Source: CAUPWF01 sp964369775
GTDB taxonomy: Bacteria > Bacillota > Clostridia > Lachnospirales > Lachnospiraceae
Direction: 5' to 3'
DNA: 64,000 nt
Assembly (NCBI GenBank): GCA_964369775.1
Contig: CAYJHQ010000014.1
Span: forward strand, 1 to 64,000
Positions 16,867 through 25,531 of this stretch are shown one piece after another; position 1 is the stretch's first letter, and each line of letters opens with the position of its first letter. Under the pieces are notes generated by a model, which saw only the letters and a list, made by a program, of their open reading frames with translations, had not been told where the DNA came from and did no database searches. The translations under genes and the position numbers were made by a program.

Positions 16867-17184
16867 GACTTTTTCTATGATTTTTTTCTTGATTCGAAGG
16901 ATTATCCTTTCAATGCTTTTCCACAAAACATTCATTATGGCTACACCGCAAATAATTCCCATCACAAAATACCACCTTATAGCTCCTCTGCATACTAACT
17001 GAATTTGTTGGAACAAAAACCACGTAATCCCAACCCAATACACGTAATCTTCTATGTCAATAAGCCTTTTATTGTGTTTGATAAGAATTCTCACTATCTT
17101 TAATCCACAATAAACTCCACAAGCAACGATCCCTAACCAAAATGCTACAAATAAGATGTATAATTCTTCTGATATAGGCATCAT
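16846..17184 (-). CDS. yabQ: YabQ-like sporulation membrane protein
   Basis: A 112-residue protein with three or four hydrophobic segments and a lysine-rich C terminus (IKKKIIEKVKKNTTR). It matches the short, poorly conserved YabQ family in sequence character and, decisively, in gene order after hup, rqcP and yabP. YabQ is needed for spore cortex formation in Bacillus. The start is one base after the yabP stop, with no clear ribosome binding site, so translation is probably coupled. divIC, the usual next gene, is absent; the operon ends here at a terminator. Its last bases run into the terminator hairpin. Confidence 0.75.
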   Translation of the reverse strand: MMPISEELYILFVAFWLGIVACGVYCGLKIVRILIKHNKRLIDIEDYVYWVGITWFLFQQIQLVCRGAIRWYFVMGIICGVAIMNVLWKSIERIILRIKKKIIEKVKKNTTR

Positions 17185-17185
17185 A

Positions 17186-17470
17186 CTATTTAAATAGCTT
17201 AGAAAGCAGGTTTTGTTCAGCTTTCTGTACTTGTTTTGATTCTGAATACGCGATGCTATTTATACTTCCCGATACATCTACCTCTCCCTTTTCTAAAGTG
17301 AGCCTATTCACATGCAAATCCACCCCTTTTATCATCAACATCCCCTGCTCTGTCTCAAGCAATATTTCAGAAAGGTCAAAGGCTAATACATCTAGAACTC
17401 CTGTAACCATACTTGATTTTCGATTATTTATAATAAGTTTATGCGGCTTTACCAATTGTCTCTCTTCCAC
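17186..17470 (-). CDS. yabP: YabP-family sporulation protein
   Basis: A 94-residue YabP/YqfC-type protein. Its small beta-rich domain carries HKLIINNRKSSMVTGV and VDVSGSINSIAYSES segments. In Bacillus yabP lies in the hup-like/yabO/yabP/yabQ operon and is expressed in the mother cell. The start is GTG, with AAGGGAGTG at proper spacing. It is followed immediately by yabQ. Confidence 0.88.
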   Translation of the reverse strand: MEERQLVKPHKLIINNRKSSMVTGVLDVLAFDLSEILLETEQGMLMIKGVDLHVNRLTLEKGEVDVSGSINSIAYSESKQVQKAEQNLLSKLFK

Positions 17471-17538
17471 AATTTCACTCCCTTCTAGATTGATAGTTAT
17501 GATTTATACACTATATGCTAAATGGGACGAGACTATTC

Positions 17539-17778
17539 CTAAATATATTTGTAAAGTTCTTTTGCATCTTCCTTCTTTGTTGTATCTTTAATATCTAAAA
17601 CTTCTACCTTTACACTTTTCGTTCCAAATTGAATCTCGATGATATCACTTTCTTTTACCGCTGTAGACGCCTTTGCTACCTTATCATTTATAAGCACTCT
17701 TCCCGCATCACAAGCTTCATTTGCTACTGTCCTTCTCTTTATCAACCTAGATACTTTCAAAAATTTATCTAACCTCAT
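17539..17778 (-). CDS. rqcP: S4-domain RNA-binding protein RqcP (YabO)
   Basis: A 79-residue S4 RNA-binding protein starting MRLDKFLKVSRLIKRRTVANEA, the compact Hsp15/YabO type. RqcP binds stalled 50S subunits and drives alanine tailing with RqcH in ribosome quality control. GGAAG lies upstream of the ATG. It follows hup across an intercistronic hairpin and precedes yabP, the order known from Bacillus and Clostridia. Confidence 0.92.
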   Translation of the reverse strand: MRLDKFLKVSRLIKRRTVANEACDAGRVLINDKVAKASTAVKESDIIEIQFGTKSVKVEVLDIKDTTKKEDAKELYKYI

Positions 17779-17810
17779 ATTTAATCACTTCCTTTTCTTA
17801 TATATGCAAA

Positions 17811-17835
17811 AGGGCAAAGGCCACGCCTTTACCCT
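17811..17835 (-). terminator. Intercistronic hairpin after hup (partial terminator)
   Basis: In RNA AGGGTAAAGGC pairs with GCCTTTGCCCT (one wobble) across a 3-base loop and is followed by UUUU. It probably sets high hup and lower rqcP-yabPQ expression. Confidence 0.75.
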
Positions 17836-17876
17836 CAATCTACAATATCACTATTGTAATTATTCATCTTTTGCAA

Positions 17877-18152
17877 TTATGCATTTACCGCATCTTTCAA
17901 TGCTTTTCCAGCTTTGAATTTTGGTGCTACACTTGCTTCGATTTTCATAGTCTCGCCAGTTTGTGGATTTCTTCCTTCTCTAGCTGCTCTTTTGCTTGTT
18001 TCAAAAGTTCCAAATCCAACTAATTGGATTTTCTCACCTTTTTTTAACTCATCTGTTACAACGTCAACAAATGCTTTTAATGCTTTCTCAGCATCTTTTT
18101 TTGATAATTCTGAAGCTTCAGCTACTGCTGCTACTAATTCTGTTTTGTTCAT
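17877..18152 (-). CDS. hup: HU-family DNA-binding protein
   Basis: A 91-residue nucleoid protein starting MNKTELVAAVAEASELSKKD. It has the conserved GFGTFE turn and the DNA-embracing arm (RAAREGRNPQTGE). HU compacts and bends DNA as a dimer. AGGAGGAAA precedes the ATG. A consensus promoter lies about 100 bases upstream, consistent with abundant expression. It is the first gene of the rqcP-yabP-yabQ unit. Confidence 0.97.
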   Translation of the reverse strand: MNKTELVAAVAEASELSKKDAEKALKAFVDVVTDELKKGEKIQLVGFGTFETSKRAAREGRNPQTGETMKIEASVAPKFKAGKALKDAVNA

Positions 18153-18250
18153 GGAAATATTTCCTCCTCTTTCTCAGTTTGAATCCATTTATCTTTACGT
18201 ATTTTCTTGAGCTACTCACTATCCTCTTTAGATAACTCGCTCCTATTAAT

Positions 18251-18279
18251 GTTATACAGCGTTGACCGCTTTTTGTCAA
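18251..18279 (-). promoter_or_regulatory. Sigma-A promoter of hup
   Basis: -35 TTGACA (18274-18279), 17-base spacer, -10 TATAAC (18251-18256). About a 100-base leader precedes hup. Confidence 0.78.
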
Positions 18280-18299
18280 GCAAAATTCAGTGAAACCCC

Positions 18300-20036
18300 T
18301 TATTTTTCAATGCTTTCTACCATTTTTAATACTTCTTCTCGGAATTTTTGTGAAATTTCACAAGCTGCTTCCATCGTACTTCCTTTTACACCGTAATAGA
18401 ACTTAATTTTAGGTTCAGTTCCTGATGGTCTAATACAACACCAAGCATTGTCTTCTAGGTCATAATACAGCACATCTGAAGATGGAAGACCTGTTGATGA
18501 CACTTCTTTTGTTTCTAGATTCATAACAGTATCCGCTTTATAATCTCTAGCTTCTAGCACTTTCATTCCCGCTATACTCTGTGGTGGATTTGTTCTAAAG
18601 CTTCCAAGAATAGTCTGAATCTTTTGAATCCCTTCAATTCCATCTAGTGTGATTGCAATTATATCATCTCGATAGTATCCATATTTCTCATACATATCAA
18701 GCATCACATCCCACAAAGTCTTTCCTTGAGTCTTATAAAATGCTGCAGCCTCACAAAGTGCCATAGTCGCCACAATCGCATCTTTATCTCTTGCGTGTGT
18801 TCCTATTAAACAACCATAGCTCTCTTCGAATCCAAATAAGTAGTTTCCTTTTCCTGTTGTTTCAAACCCTAATATCTTTTGCCCTATATATTTAAATCCT
18901 GTTAATACCTCTATCAATCCCACATCATAGCCCTTTGCAATTGCATCTGCCATATTTGATGTTACAATCGTCTTTATTAAGTAACCATCTTCTGGTAATC
19001 CTTTTGTAGCCAGGGTTTGTCCTATTTCATAATCTGCTAATAAGCATCCCGACATATTTCCTGTCAGTTCATAATATTCTCCAGTAGCAGTATCTTTTAC
19101 GTATACACCTAATCTATCTGCATCCGGATCTGTTGCAAGGACTAAATCAGCATCTACCTCTTTTGCCAGTTTCAATCCCAGCTCAAAAGCTTCCTTCGCT
19201 TCTGGGTTTGGATAAGAAACTGTAGAGAAGTTACCATCTGGTAGTTCTTGTTCTTTCACCACGTATACGTTTTCAAATCCTAACTCTTTTAACACTCTTC
19301 TCACAGGGATATTTCCTGTTCCATGTAATGGTGAAAATACAATCTTCAAATCTTTTCCAACTGCATCTATAGCTTCTTGATGCAACACTAATTTTTTTAA
19401 TTCTGCAATATACGAATCATCAATATCTTGTCCAATCACTTCATATAAGCCTTCAGCTTTTGCATCTTCAAGACTCATCGTCTTAAGCTTTGTATAGTCT
19501 GTTAGGCTCGCCACTTGATCCATAATTCCTTTGTCATGAGGTGGTGTAATCTGGGCGCCATCTTCCCAGTATACTTTATATCCGTTGTACTCTGGTGGAT
19601 TGTGACTTGCTGTGATATTAATACCAGCAATGCAATTCAATTCTCTTACGGCATAAGAAAGCTCTGGAGTAGGTCTCAATGACTCAAATACATATGCTTT
19701 AATTCCGTTTGCAGCCAAACAAAGCGCTGCCTCGTCTGCAAATTCTGGAGACATATTTCTTGAATCATAGGCTATCGCAACACCTCTTTTAGTCGCTCCA
19801 TAATTTATGATATGGTTTGCAAGTCCTTGTGTCGCCTTTCTCACAGTATAGATATTCATTCTATTTGTTCCTGCTCCGATTACTCCACGAAGTCCTGCTG
19901 TTCCAAATGCTAAATTCTTATAAAATCTCTCTTTTATCTCTTGATCATCATTCTTGATTGCCAATAATTCATCTTTAGTTTCTTGATCAAAATAATCATT
20001 TTCTAACCATTCGTTATAACTTTGTAAATATTCCAT
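18300..20036 (-). CDS. pgcA: Phosphoglucomutase/phosphomannomutase (alpha-D-phosphohexomutase)
   Basis: A 578-residue four-domain phosphohexomutase. The phospho-serine loop is TASHNPPEYNGYK, the metal loop DPDADRLGV, the sugar loop GFEESYG and the phosphate-binding loop RPSGTEPK. It interconverts glucose-1-P and glucose-6-P, linking to the GlgCD pair nearby. Start chosen at MEYLQS (20036), which has AGGAGG at 6 bases; the upstream ATG at 20054 precedes that site and is therefore wrong. It has its own promoter overlapping the end of the CotS-family gene. Confidence 0.93.
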   Translation of the reverse strand: MEYLQSYNEWLENDYFDQETKDELLAIKNDDQEIKERFYKNLAFGTAGLRGVIGAGTNRMNIYTVRKATQGLANHIINYGATKRGVAIAYDSRNMSPEFADEAALCLAANGIKAYVFESLRPTPELSYAVRELNCIAGINITASHNPPEYNGYKVYWEDGAQITPPHDKGIMDQVASLTDYTKLKTMSLEDAKAEGLYEVIGQDIDDSYIAELKKLVLHQEAIDAVGKDLKIVFSPLHGTGNIPVRRVLKELGFENVYVVKEQELPDGNFSTVSYPNPEAKEAFELGLKLAKEVDADLVLATDPDADRLGVYVKDTATGEYYELTGNMSGCLLADYEIGQTLATKGLPEDGYLIKTIVTSNMADAIAKGYDVGLIEVLTGFKYIGQKILGFETTGKGNYLFGFEESYGCLIGTHARDKDAIVATMALCEAAAFYKTQGKTLWDVMLDMYEKYGYYRDDIIAITLDGIEGIQKIQTILGSFRTNPPQSIAGMKVLEARDYKADTVMNLETKEVSSTGLPSSDVLYYDLEDNAWCCIRPSGTEPKIKFYYGVKGSTMEAACEISQKFREEVLKMVESIEK

Positions 20037-20080
20037 ATCTTCCCTCCTAGACATTTAATAACAAACTCGCTAACAAGCAC

Positions 20081-20109
20081 ATTATACACTAGTTCACAAG
20101 TTTTGCAAA
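20081..20109 (-). promoter_or_regulatory. Sigma-A promoter of the phosphohexomutase gene
   Basis: -35 TTTGCA (20104-20109), 17-base spacer, -10 TATAAT (20081-20086). The -35 lies inside the last codons of the upstream gene. Confidence 0.62.
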
Positions 20110-21128
20110 GAAAATATCTCTCTTAGGAACCTTTTCTTTTGCTCCATCTGCAAGATAACTGCATTTAATTTTTCCACAGATTTTTCAGAGATCCACGCTT
20201 TATTGCTATTATAGTAGTAGTTCGTAATTTTCCAAAATTTTTCTGGATATAAGAGCCGAAGTCCAATATAGGACTTTTCCGTCTCGGATAATGGACGAAT
20301 TCCTTGGTACACACGCAACATCTTCTCACCTAATTCTTCATTCCAGTTCTTTTTTTCCAGAATTTTGCGCATAAAATAGTATAAATCAGACCCTGGTATA
20401 TTTATTTGGAATCGTTCAAAATTTGTAATCACTGCCCTTCCATCCCTATATATAATATTGTGATGATTGTAGTCCCCATGAGCTATGCTTTTATTCTGCA
20501 AAGCGCTTCTATATAATTCTTCATAACATTCTTCTTTTAATAGTTCCACAACTTTTGCAGCTATATCATAGATTTTTTGAAATTCCTTCAAATAAACCAC
20601 TTCAAACTCACCTTTTGATACTTTTTTTCTTACGAATCTTCTCACCTTATTCAACTCTCGGTTGCGACGATTTAATTCTTCTAAGAAATGACGTCCAGAA
20701 AAATCATCCCATCTTACGTCATAAGCAAGACTTTCTTGCATTAATACAACTTGCTTTGATACAATATCCATTTCATTGTGTAGCTGCGCAAGCACCTTCG
20801 TAGCCTCTAACACTTCTCTTTCTCTCTTAATATCACACTCTCTTGACCCTACCCACCTCTTTAATATGAACTTCTGACGCTCTCCTGGTATCTCGCTTAC
20901 ATACACACCTTCTTTATTCGGGAAAATCTCATCTGCGCAAATATTCCCCTGCTCGCTTAGCTGTTCACATAAAAACTGTACATATGGCATTTTCTTATCC
21001 GAGGAGGATAATTCTTTTAGGAATAACACACCCTGCTCTGTCTCGCAGAGAAACCCACCTCTAACCTTGCGCAACACTTCGACTTCTACGCAATATTTCT
21101 CTAATATCTTTTTTTCAATATCTCTCAT
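20094..21128 (-). CDS. CotS-family spore coat protein (aminoglycoside-phosphotransferase fold)
   Basis: A 344-residue protein kinase-like protein of the CotS/YutH family. The catalytic loop is HGDYNHHNIIYRDG. The metal-binding position reads TNFERF, as is common in clostridial CotS proteins, instead of DFD. CotS proteins are deposited in the spore coat; kinase activity is not established for most. Start at MRDIEKK (21128), directly preceded by GAGGGGGAG; an upstream GTG/ATG pair falls before that site. A sigma-E-like promoter is visible upstream, consistent with mother-cell expression. Confidence 0.82.
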   Translation of the reverse strand: MRDIEKKILEKYCVEVEVLRKVRGGFLCETEQGVLFLKELSSSDKKMPYVQFLCEQLSEQGNICADEIFPNKEGVYVSEIPGERQKFILKRWVGSRECDIKREREVLEATKVLAQLHNEMDIVSKQVVLMQESLAYDVRWDDFSGRHFLEELNRRNRELNKVRRFVRKKVSKGEFEVVYLKEFQKIYDIAAKVVELLKEECYEELYRSALQNKSIAHGDYNHHNIIYRDGRAVITNFERFQINIPGSDLYYFMRKILEKKNWNEELGEKMLRVYQGIRPLSETEKSYIGLRLLYPEKFWKITNYYYNSNKAWISEKSVEKLNAVILQMEQKKRFLREIFSLQNL

Positions 21129-21191
21129 TTTCTCCCCCTCTTCCATCACACCAAAAAGTTCTTATCCGCTCTCTTTTATAATGTTCTTTCT

Positions 21192-21220
21192 AATGTATGA
21201 ATGGGTAACGAGAAACATTC
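21192..21220 (-). promoter_or_regulatory. Candidate sigma-E (sporulation) promoter of the CotS-family gene
   Basis: -10 CATACATT (21192-21199) matches the sigma-E consensus CATACAnT, with GAATGTT (21214-21220) as a weak -35 at 14 bases. It is suggestive only. Confidence 0.4.
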
Positions 21221-21230
21221 GTCTCTTTAT

Positions 21231-22454
21231 TTATCTTTCCATATTTTGTGCTATTTCCAATAGTTTCTCTTTATAATTTTGCTCTGGTTTTTCTAGTACA
21301 ACCTGCAATAGTTCTTGTAAGATATCCCCCATAGCTTTCCCAGGTGTTATCCCTATTCCCATCAAATCCTTTCCGGAAACTGCAAGTTCTTTCAAATGAG
21401 TACACTGGTTCTTCTCTTTTATCTCTTTAACTAGACTTTCTATAGCTTTCACTCGATTCGATTCGCTTTGATTCTCCTCTTCACTTGCAATCGCCAGTTT
21501 CAATACCAAATGTTTCCCTAAGATCTCTTCTCCCATTTGATTCATTGCCTTTCGAACTGAATATCCCTCAGCCTTTATATGCAAATCTTTAAATTCTAAC
21601 AATCGATATACTGCATTTATAGTTGCATTATCAAATTTAAGCTGCTTTAATAGGGCTTTCGCCTGTGAAGGAGGTTCCCCATAGAGTAATACACCTAAGC
21701 GAAGTACCTTGTCTTTTGGAACTTTACTCAGCAACCTCAAAAGGCTTTCACCCTCACCTTTTTCCATCTGCTCATCCCATTTTGGAAGTATTACTTTTGT
21801 AACGCCTAATGTATATGCTGTATGGATATAGTCTGGATGATCTGAGAGCAATAATTTCACTAACTCAACTTGTATCCTCTCCACACTAATTTTTTTTAGC
21901 GTAGCAGATAATTCTTTTATAGCTATTTTCGTCTCATCTTCAATCACAAAGCAAAGCTGAGCTGAAAAGCGAATTGCTCGAAGTATTCGAAGTGCATCCT
22001 CACTGAATCTCTCCTGAGCATTTCCCACGCATCGAATCCTTTTCTTTTCAATATCTTGCATCCCTTCAAAGATATCTACTAACCCCTCTTTATCATTATA
22101 GGCCATTGCATTAATCGTAAAATCTCTGCGCAACAAATCCTCCCCCAAAGTTCTGGTAAACACAACCTCTGTTGGATGTCTAGAATCTTCATATTTTCCG
22201 TCTATACGATAGGTTGTCACCTCATAACCTTTTCCTTTACTAAGGACTGTAACAGTTCCATGTTCTATTCCTGTATCTACTGTTTTTTGAAATAATCTCT
22301 TTACTTCCTCTGGCATAGCTGATGTAGTAATATCCCAATCTTCTGGCACTCTTCCCAGTATAGAATCTCTTACACAACCACCTACACAATAAGCTTCATA
22401 TCCATTTCCTTGTAATTTTTTAATAATCTCATTCACTTCTTTTGGTATCTGCAT
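21231..22454 (-). CDS. cca: CCA tRNA nucleotidyltransferase
   Basis: A 407-residue class II nucleotidyltransferase adding or repairing the 3' CCA of tRNA. The head domain has VGGCVRDSILG and the metal-binding DWDIT. It continues with RRDFTINAMAYN and the ERFSEDALRILRAIRF RNA-binding region. Start at MQIPKEV (22454), preceded by GGAGG at 5 bases. The frame is open to 22511, but that extension would read through the proS terminator hairpin. It is downstream of proS. Confidence 0.92.
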   Translation of the reverse strand: MQIPKEVNEIIKKLQGNGYEAYCVGGCVRDSILGRVPEDWDITTSAMPEEVKRLFQKTVDTGIEHGTVTVLSKGKGYEVTTYRIDGKYEDSRHPTEVVFTRTLGEDLLRRDFTINAMAYNDKEGLVDIFEGMQDIEKKRIRCVGNAQERFSEDALRILRAIRFSAQLCFVIEDETKIAIKELSATLKKISVERIQVELVKLLLSDHPDYIHTAYTLGVTKVILPKWDEQMEKGEGESLLRLLSKVPKDKVLRLGVLLYGEPPSQAKALLKQLKFDNATINAVYRLLEFKDLHIKAEGYSVRKAMNQMGEEILGKHLVLKLAIASEEENQSESNRVKAIESLVKEIKEKNQCTHLKELAVSGKDLMGIGITPGKAMGDILQELLQVVLEKPEQNYKEKLLEIAQNMER

Positions 22455-22463
22455 ATATCCTCC

Positions 22464-22497
22464 AAAAAGGCGAGGTGATTTAATCTCTCCCCGCCTT
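22464..22497 (-). terminator. Rho-independent terminator after proS
   Basis: In RNA AAGGCGGGG pairs with CCTCGCCTT (one G-U) and is followed by UUU. It lies between the proS stop and the cca ribosome binding site. Confidence 0.75.
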
Positions 22498-22512
22498 AAC
22501 TTGATTTTCACT

Positions 22513-23955
22513 CTAATATGATTTACCCCAATAAGCCATATTTGTAGCTGGCTTACCGCAATAGATACATTTATCTGAAATCATCTCTTCATCTTCAATT
22601 AGACATCTTGTAGATGCTCCACCTGTAAGGTATTTTACTTCGCCTTCACATTCTGGGTCTCCACACCAACAAGCTTTTACAAATCCTCTGTCTTTTTTGA
22701 ATTTTTCCACCATCTCATCCATGGTTGTAGCTGTATAAATATGGCTATCCAAAAACTCTTTTGCCTTATTGTACATATCAACATGCATTTGTTCTAATAT
22801 CTCTCTCAACTTTGTAGCTATTTCATCAAGGGAAACAACAATCTTTTCTCTCGTATCTCTTCTTACAACAACTACTTGATTATTCTCGATATCTTTTGGA
22901 CCAATCTCTATACGTGTAGGAATCCCAAGCATCTCTTGCTCTGAGAACTTCCATCCCGGACTCTTCTCTGAATCATCAATTTTCACACGATATCCTGCTT
23001 TTTTCAGTTCTTCTAATAACGCATCTGCTCTATCTAATACACCTTCTTTATGTTGTGCGATTGGGATTATTCTACACTCTACTGGTGCAACTCTTGGTGG
23101 CATTACAATCCCACTGTCATCGCCGTGAACCATGATAATCGCTCCAATACTTCTTGTAGACCAACCCCATGATGTCTCATATACATTTTGTAATTTATTA
23201 TTCTTATCTAGGTATTTAATTCCGAACGCTTCTGGGAACCCACTTCCAAAGAAATGACTAGTCGCTGATTGCAAAGCTTTTCCGTCGTGCATAAGAGCCT
23301 CAATTGTATAAGTATCTTGTGCACCTGCAAACTTTTCATTCTCTGCTTTTCTTCCTGATACGAATGGAATCGCAAGCACATCTTTATAACAATCTTGATA
23401 TACCTTTAGCATCTTTAAAGTAAATTCTTCTGCTTCCTCATAAGTCGCATGAATTGTGTGACCTTCTTGCCATAAAAACTCTCTTGAGCGAAGGAATGGT
23501 CTAGTAGTTTTTTCCCAACGAAGCACTGAGTTCCATTGATTCCAAAGTTTTGGAAGATCTCTGTGTGACTGTACTGTTCTTGCCCATAATTCACAGAATA
23601 ATGTCTCTGATGTAGGTCTAAAGCAAAGTCTTTCTTGTAATCTCTCCATTCCCCCGTGTGAAATCCAAGCAACCTCTGGTGCAAATCCATCTACATGATC
23701 CGCTTCTTTTTCTAATAAACTCTCTGGAATCAACGCTGGTAGATATACATTTTCCACACCATGGTCTTTAAACATGCGGTCTAGGTTCTCACTGATTTTC
23801 TCCCATATAGCATACCCGTTTGGTAAGTAGTTTAGACAGCCCTTTACACATGAATAATCACATAGCTCTGCTTCGCGCACAACATCTGTATACCACTGTG
23901 CAAAATCTTCATCTCTTGAAGTAATCGAATTTACAAATTTCTTATCATTTCCCAT
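22513..23955 (-). CDS. proS: Prolyl-tRNA synthetase (archaeal/eukaryotic-type, short form)
   Basis: A 480-residue class II synthetase lacking the editing insertion of the long bacterial form. Motif regions include FRPTSETLFCELWA and the SREFLWQEGHT motif 2 loop. The C-terminal zinc-binding extension has CWCGDPECEG and CIYCGKPA and ends in a Tyr, typical of the ProS type 3 group. Start at MGNDKKF (23955), preceded by AAAGGAG. Expression is controlled by the proline T-box in the 300-base leader. Confidence 0.96.
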   Translation of the reverse strand: MGNDKKFVNSITSRDEDFAQWYTDVVREAELCDYSCVKGCLNYLPNGYAIWEKISENLDRMFKDHGVENVYLPALIPESLLEKEADHVDGFAPEVAWISHGGMERLQERLCFRPTSETLFCELWARTVQSHRDLPKLWNQWNSVLRWEKTTRPFLRSREFLWQEGHTIHATYEEAEEFTLKMLKVYQDCYKDVLAIPFVSGRKAENEKFAGAQDTYTIEALMHDGKALQSATSHFFGSGFPEAFGIKYLDKNNKLQNVYETSWGWSTRSIGAIIMVHGDDSGIVMPPRVAPVECRIIPIAQHKEGVLDRADALLEELKKAGYRVKIDDSEKSPGWKFSEQEMLGIPTRIEIGPKDIENNQVVVVRRDTREKIVVSLDEIATKLREILEQMHVDMYNKAKEFLDSHIYTATTMDEMVEKFKKDRGFVKACWCGDPECEGEVKYLTGGASTRCLIEDEEMISDKCIYCGKPATNMAYWGKSY

Positions 23956-23987
23956 AACTATTCTCCTTTTTATCTTCATTTATATTC

Positions 23988-24233
23988 AAAAAACGCCGAA
24001 TATCTCATCCCCAAAGGGACCGAAATATTCGGCGGTACCACCCTAATTAACTGCTATCACAGTTCGCTTTCATACCGTTAACGCCGGTCTACGCTGCATT
24101 TTCACGCAAAAGCTCCAAGGTAGGTTCTATATGCCTCTCATGAAAATCTCACACCTTACGATTCTCTCTCTGCAATTCAAGTCATATATACTATTCCTCT
24201 TCTACACTCTTTTATTAGAAGCTATTTTGATTT
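23988..24233 (-). ncRNA. T-box leader of proS, proline (CCU) specifier
   Basis: The minus-strand leader has a long Stem I containing GAACCTACC, whose CCT (24122-24124) sits in the specifier position: a proline codon, matching the gene. The universal T-box AGGGTGGTACCGCC is at 24031-24044. The terminator helix ATATTCGGCG/CGCCGAATAT (24025-24034 with 23994-24003) is followed by a U-run and competes with the antiterminator. Uncharged tRNA-Pro would promote read-through into proS. Confidence 0.95.
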
Positions 24234-24239
24234 TTTATC

Positions 24240-24268
24240 ATTCTACGTTAAATTTTCCTCTTTGTCAA
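24240..24268 (-). promoter_or_regulatory. Sigma-A promoter of the proS T-box leader
   Basis: -35 TTGACA (24263-24268), 17-base spacer, -10 TAGAAT (24240-24245). This gives a start near 24233, just before Stem I. Confidence 0.78.
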
Positions 24269-24285
24269 TACTTGATTGCTATTTA

Positions 24286-25248
24286 CTATCGCACCAATAC
24301 ATAAACAAAAAAAGCTACATAGATTAATAGATATATCGCACCTTCTGTTTTTGTAATCTTGTTTTTCGATTTCGCTGTAACAAATACTACTATATTAATT
24401 GCGATTAATATAATTGTATCATATATTGAAGTAATCGATACTGTAATCGGTGAAATCACTGCTGATGTTCCAAGGATAAATAATATATTAAATAAGTTTG
24501 ATCCAACCACGTTTCCAATTGCAAGGTCGTTTTCTCCTTTTTTTGCAGCTACAAATGAGGTTACAAGTTCCGGCAGCGATGTCCCTAAAGCTACAATTGT
24601 TAACCCAATAAAACTTTCTGTCATCCCAAAATTTCTTCCGATTTGAGATGCGGATTCTACAACTAAATTCCCTCCTATCACAATACCTACGCACCCAAAG
24701 ATAATAAAAATTCCACTTTTCAACGGTGATAATATTTTATACTCCTCATCCTCTTTGAATTCATGCCTCGATTTTAAAGCACCTCGAACTGTAGTCACCA
24801 TAAACCACACAAAAAGAATTAATAATATGATAGAACCTATTCTCCCTAATGTGAACTCTCCGCCACCCTCAAATATCCCTGATACATTCGTCGCTATTAG
24901 CGCAACTAACAATACTGCTGTTGCAACTATTGAGAATGGAAATTCTTTTTTCATAACTGATTCTGGGGCTACAATAGGTTGTACTAATGCACACGCCCCT
25001 AACACAACTACTAGATTAAAAATATTGGACCCTAGTACATTTCCAACTGCCAAGTCATTTGCATTATTAATTGATGCCGTCAAACTCACCGATAATTCTG
25101 GCATACTTGTTCCAAATGCTACCACGGTCAGCCCTATTACAATTGTTGGGACTTTCAATATTTTTGCAACACTCGAACTTCCTTCTACAAAATAATCTGC
25201 TCCTTTAATCAACAGTATAAACCCTACCAATAACCATACGTATTCCAT
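24286..25248 (-). CDS. CaCA-family cation exchanger (YrbG-like), probable Mn2+ exporter
   Basis: A 320-residue membrane protein with about ten hydrophobic segments and two inverted Na_Ca_ex repeats. These carry the paired motifs VAFGTSMPELSVS and VALGTSLPELVTS, whose acidic residues bind the ion. Homologues are annotated as sodium/calcium antiporters. Here the gene is behind a yybP-ykoY Mn2+ riboswitch, so Mn2+ efflux is the more likely physiological role. AGGAAAAAG precedes the ATG. It is a single-gene unit. Confidence 0.9.
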   Translation of the reverse strand: MEYVWLLVGFILLIKGADYFVEGSSSVAKILKVPTIVIGLTVVAFGTSMPELSVSLTASINNANDLAVGNVLGSNIFNLVVVLGACALVQPIVAPESVMKKEFPFSIVATAVLLVALIATNVSGIFEGGGEFTLGRIGSIILLILFVWFMVTTVRGALKSRHEFKEDEEYKILSPLKSGIFIIFGCVGIVIGGNLVVESASQIGRNFGMTESFIGLTIVALGTSLPELVTSFVAAKKGENDLAIGNVVGSNLFNILFILGTSAVISPITVSITSIYDTIILIAINIVVFVTAKSKNKITKTEGAIYLLIYVAFFVYVLVR

Positions 25249-25283
25249 CTTTTTCCTACCCTTCTCTATTAAAGAACAAAATA

Positions 25284-25339
25284 GACTTTTATTACAAACA
25301 CACCACTAGTGACTAGCCGTATGTATGCAACAAAAGTCT
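25284..25339 (-). terminator. Riboswitch expression platform (alternative terminator helix)
   Basis: AGACTTTTGTTGCATACATAC pairs imperfectly (several G-U) with the downstream arm ending ATAAAAGTCT, followed by ATTTTG. The left arm shares bases with the aptamer 3' strand. Confidence 0.65.
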
Positions 25340-25430
25340 CGCTAATTGACAATATGAACCGGATTATGTTTAAATAATCGTGATGACGACTCATATCACA
25401 CTGAATTTCAATGGAAGCTACTCCCTTTTA
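25330..25430 (-). ncRNA. yybP-ykoY manganese riboswitch
   Basis: The leader carries AAAGGGAGTAGC (5' side, about 25417-25428), GTCGTCA in the middle, CCGG, TTGTCA, and GCGAGACTTTTG at the 3' side. The order and spacing match the Mn2+-sensing aptamer family. The 3' strand GAGACTTTT can instead pair with AAAAGTCT about 45 bases downstream in a long terminator-like helix, giving an on-switch when Mn2+ stabilises the aptamer. Confidence 0.88.
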
Positions 25431-25472
25431 TTCTTTGTCTATGAAATTGTTTACTATTTTATAACATCTCTA

Positions 25473-25501
25473 ATTCTATGCCCAAGCCTCATAGTTGTCA
25501 A
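25473..25501 (-). promoter_or_regulatory. Sigma-A promoter of the cation exchanger
   Basis: -35 TTGACA (25496-25501), 17-base spacer, -10 TAGAAT (25473-25478), about 45 bases before the riboswitch aptamer. It lies back-to-back with the RluA-family gene start. Confidence 0.78.
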
Positions 25502-25531
25502 GAGATAGTTTGCCCATTAAAGGAGATTTCT

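Noticed and set aside
17471..17538. Sigma-E promoter ahead of yabP
   Set aside because: Several CATA-like sequences occur, but none has a -35 at proper spacing.
24755..25195. Plus-strand open frame of 146 codons
   Set aside because: Fully antisense to the cation exchanger; composition mirrors its transmembrane codons.
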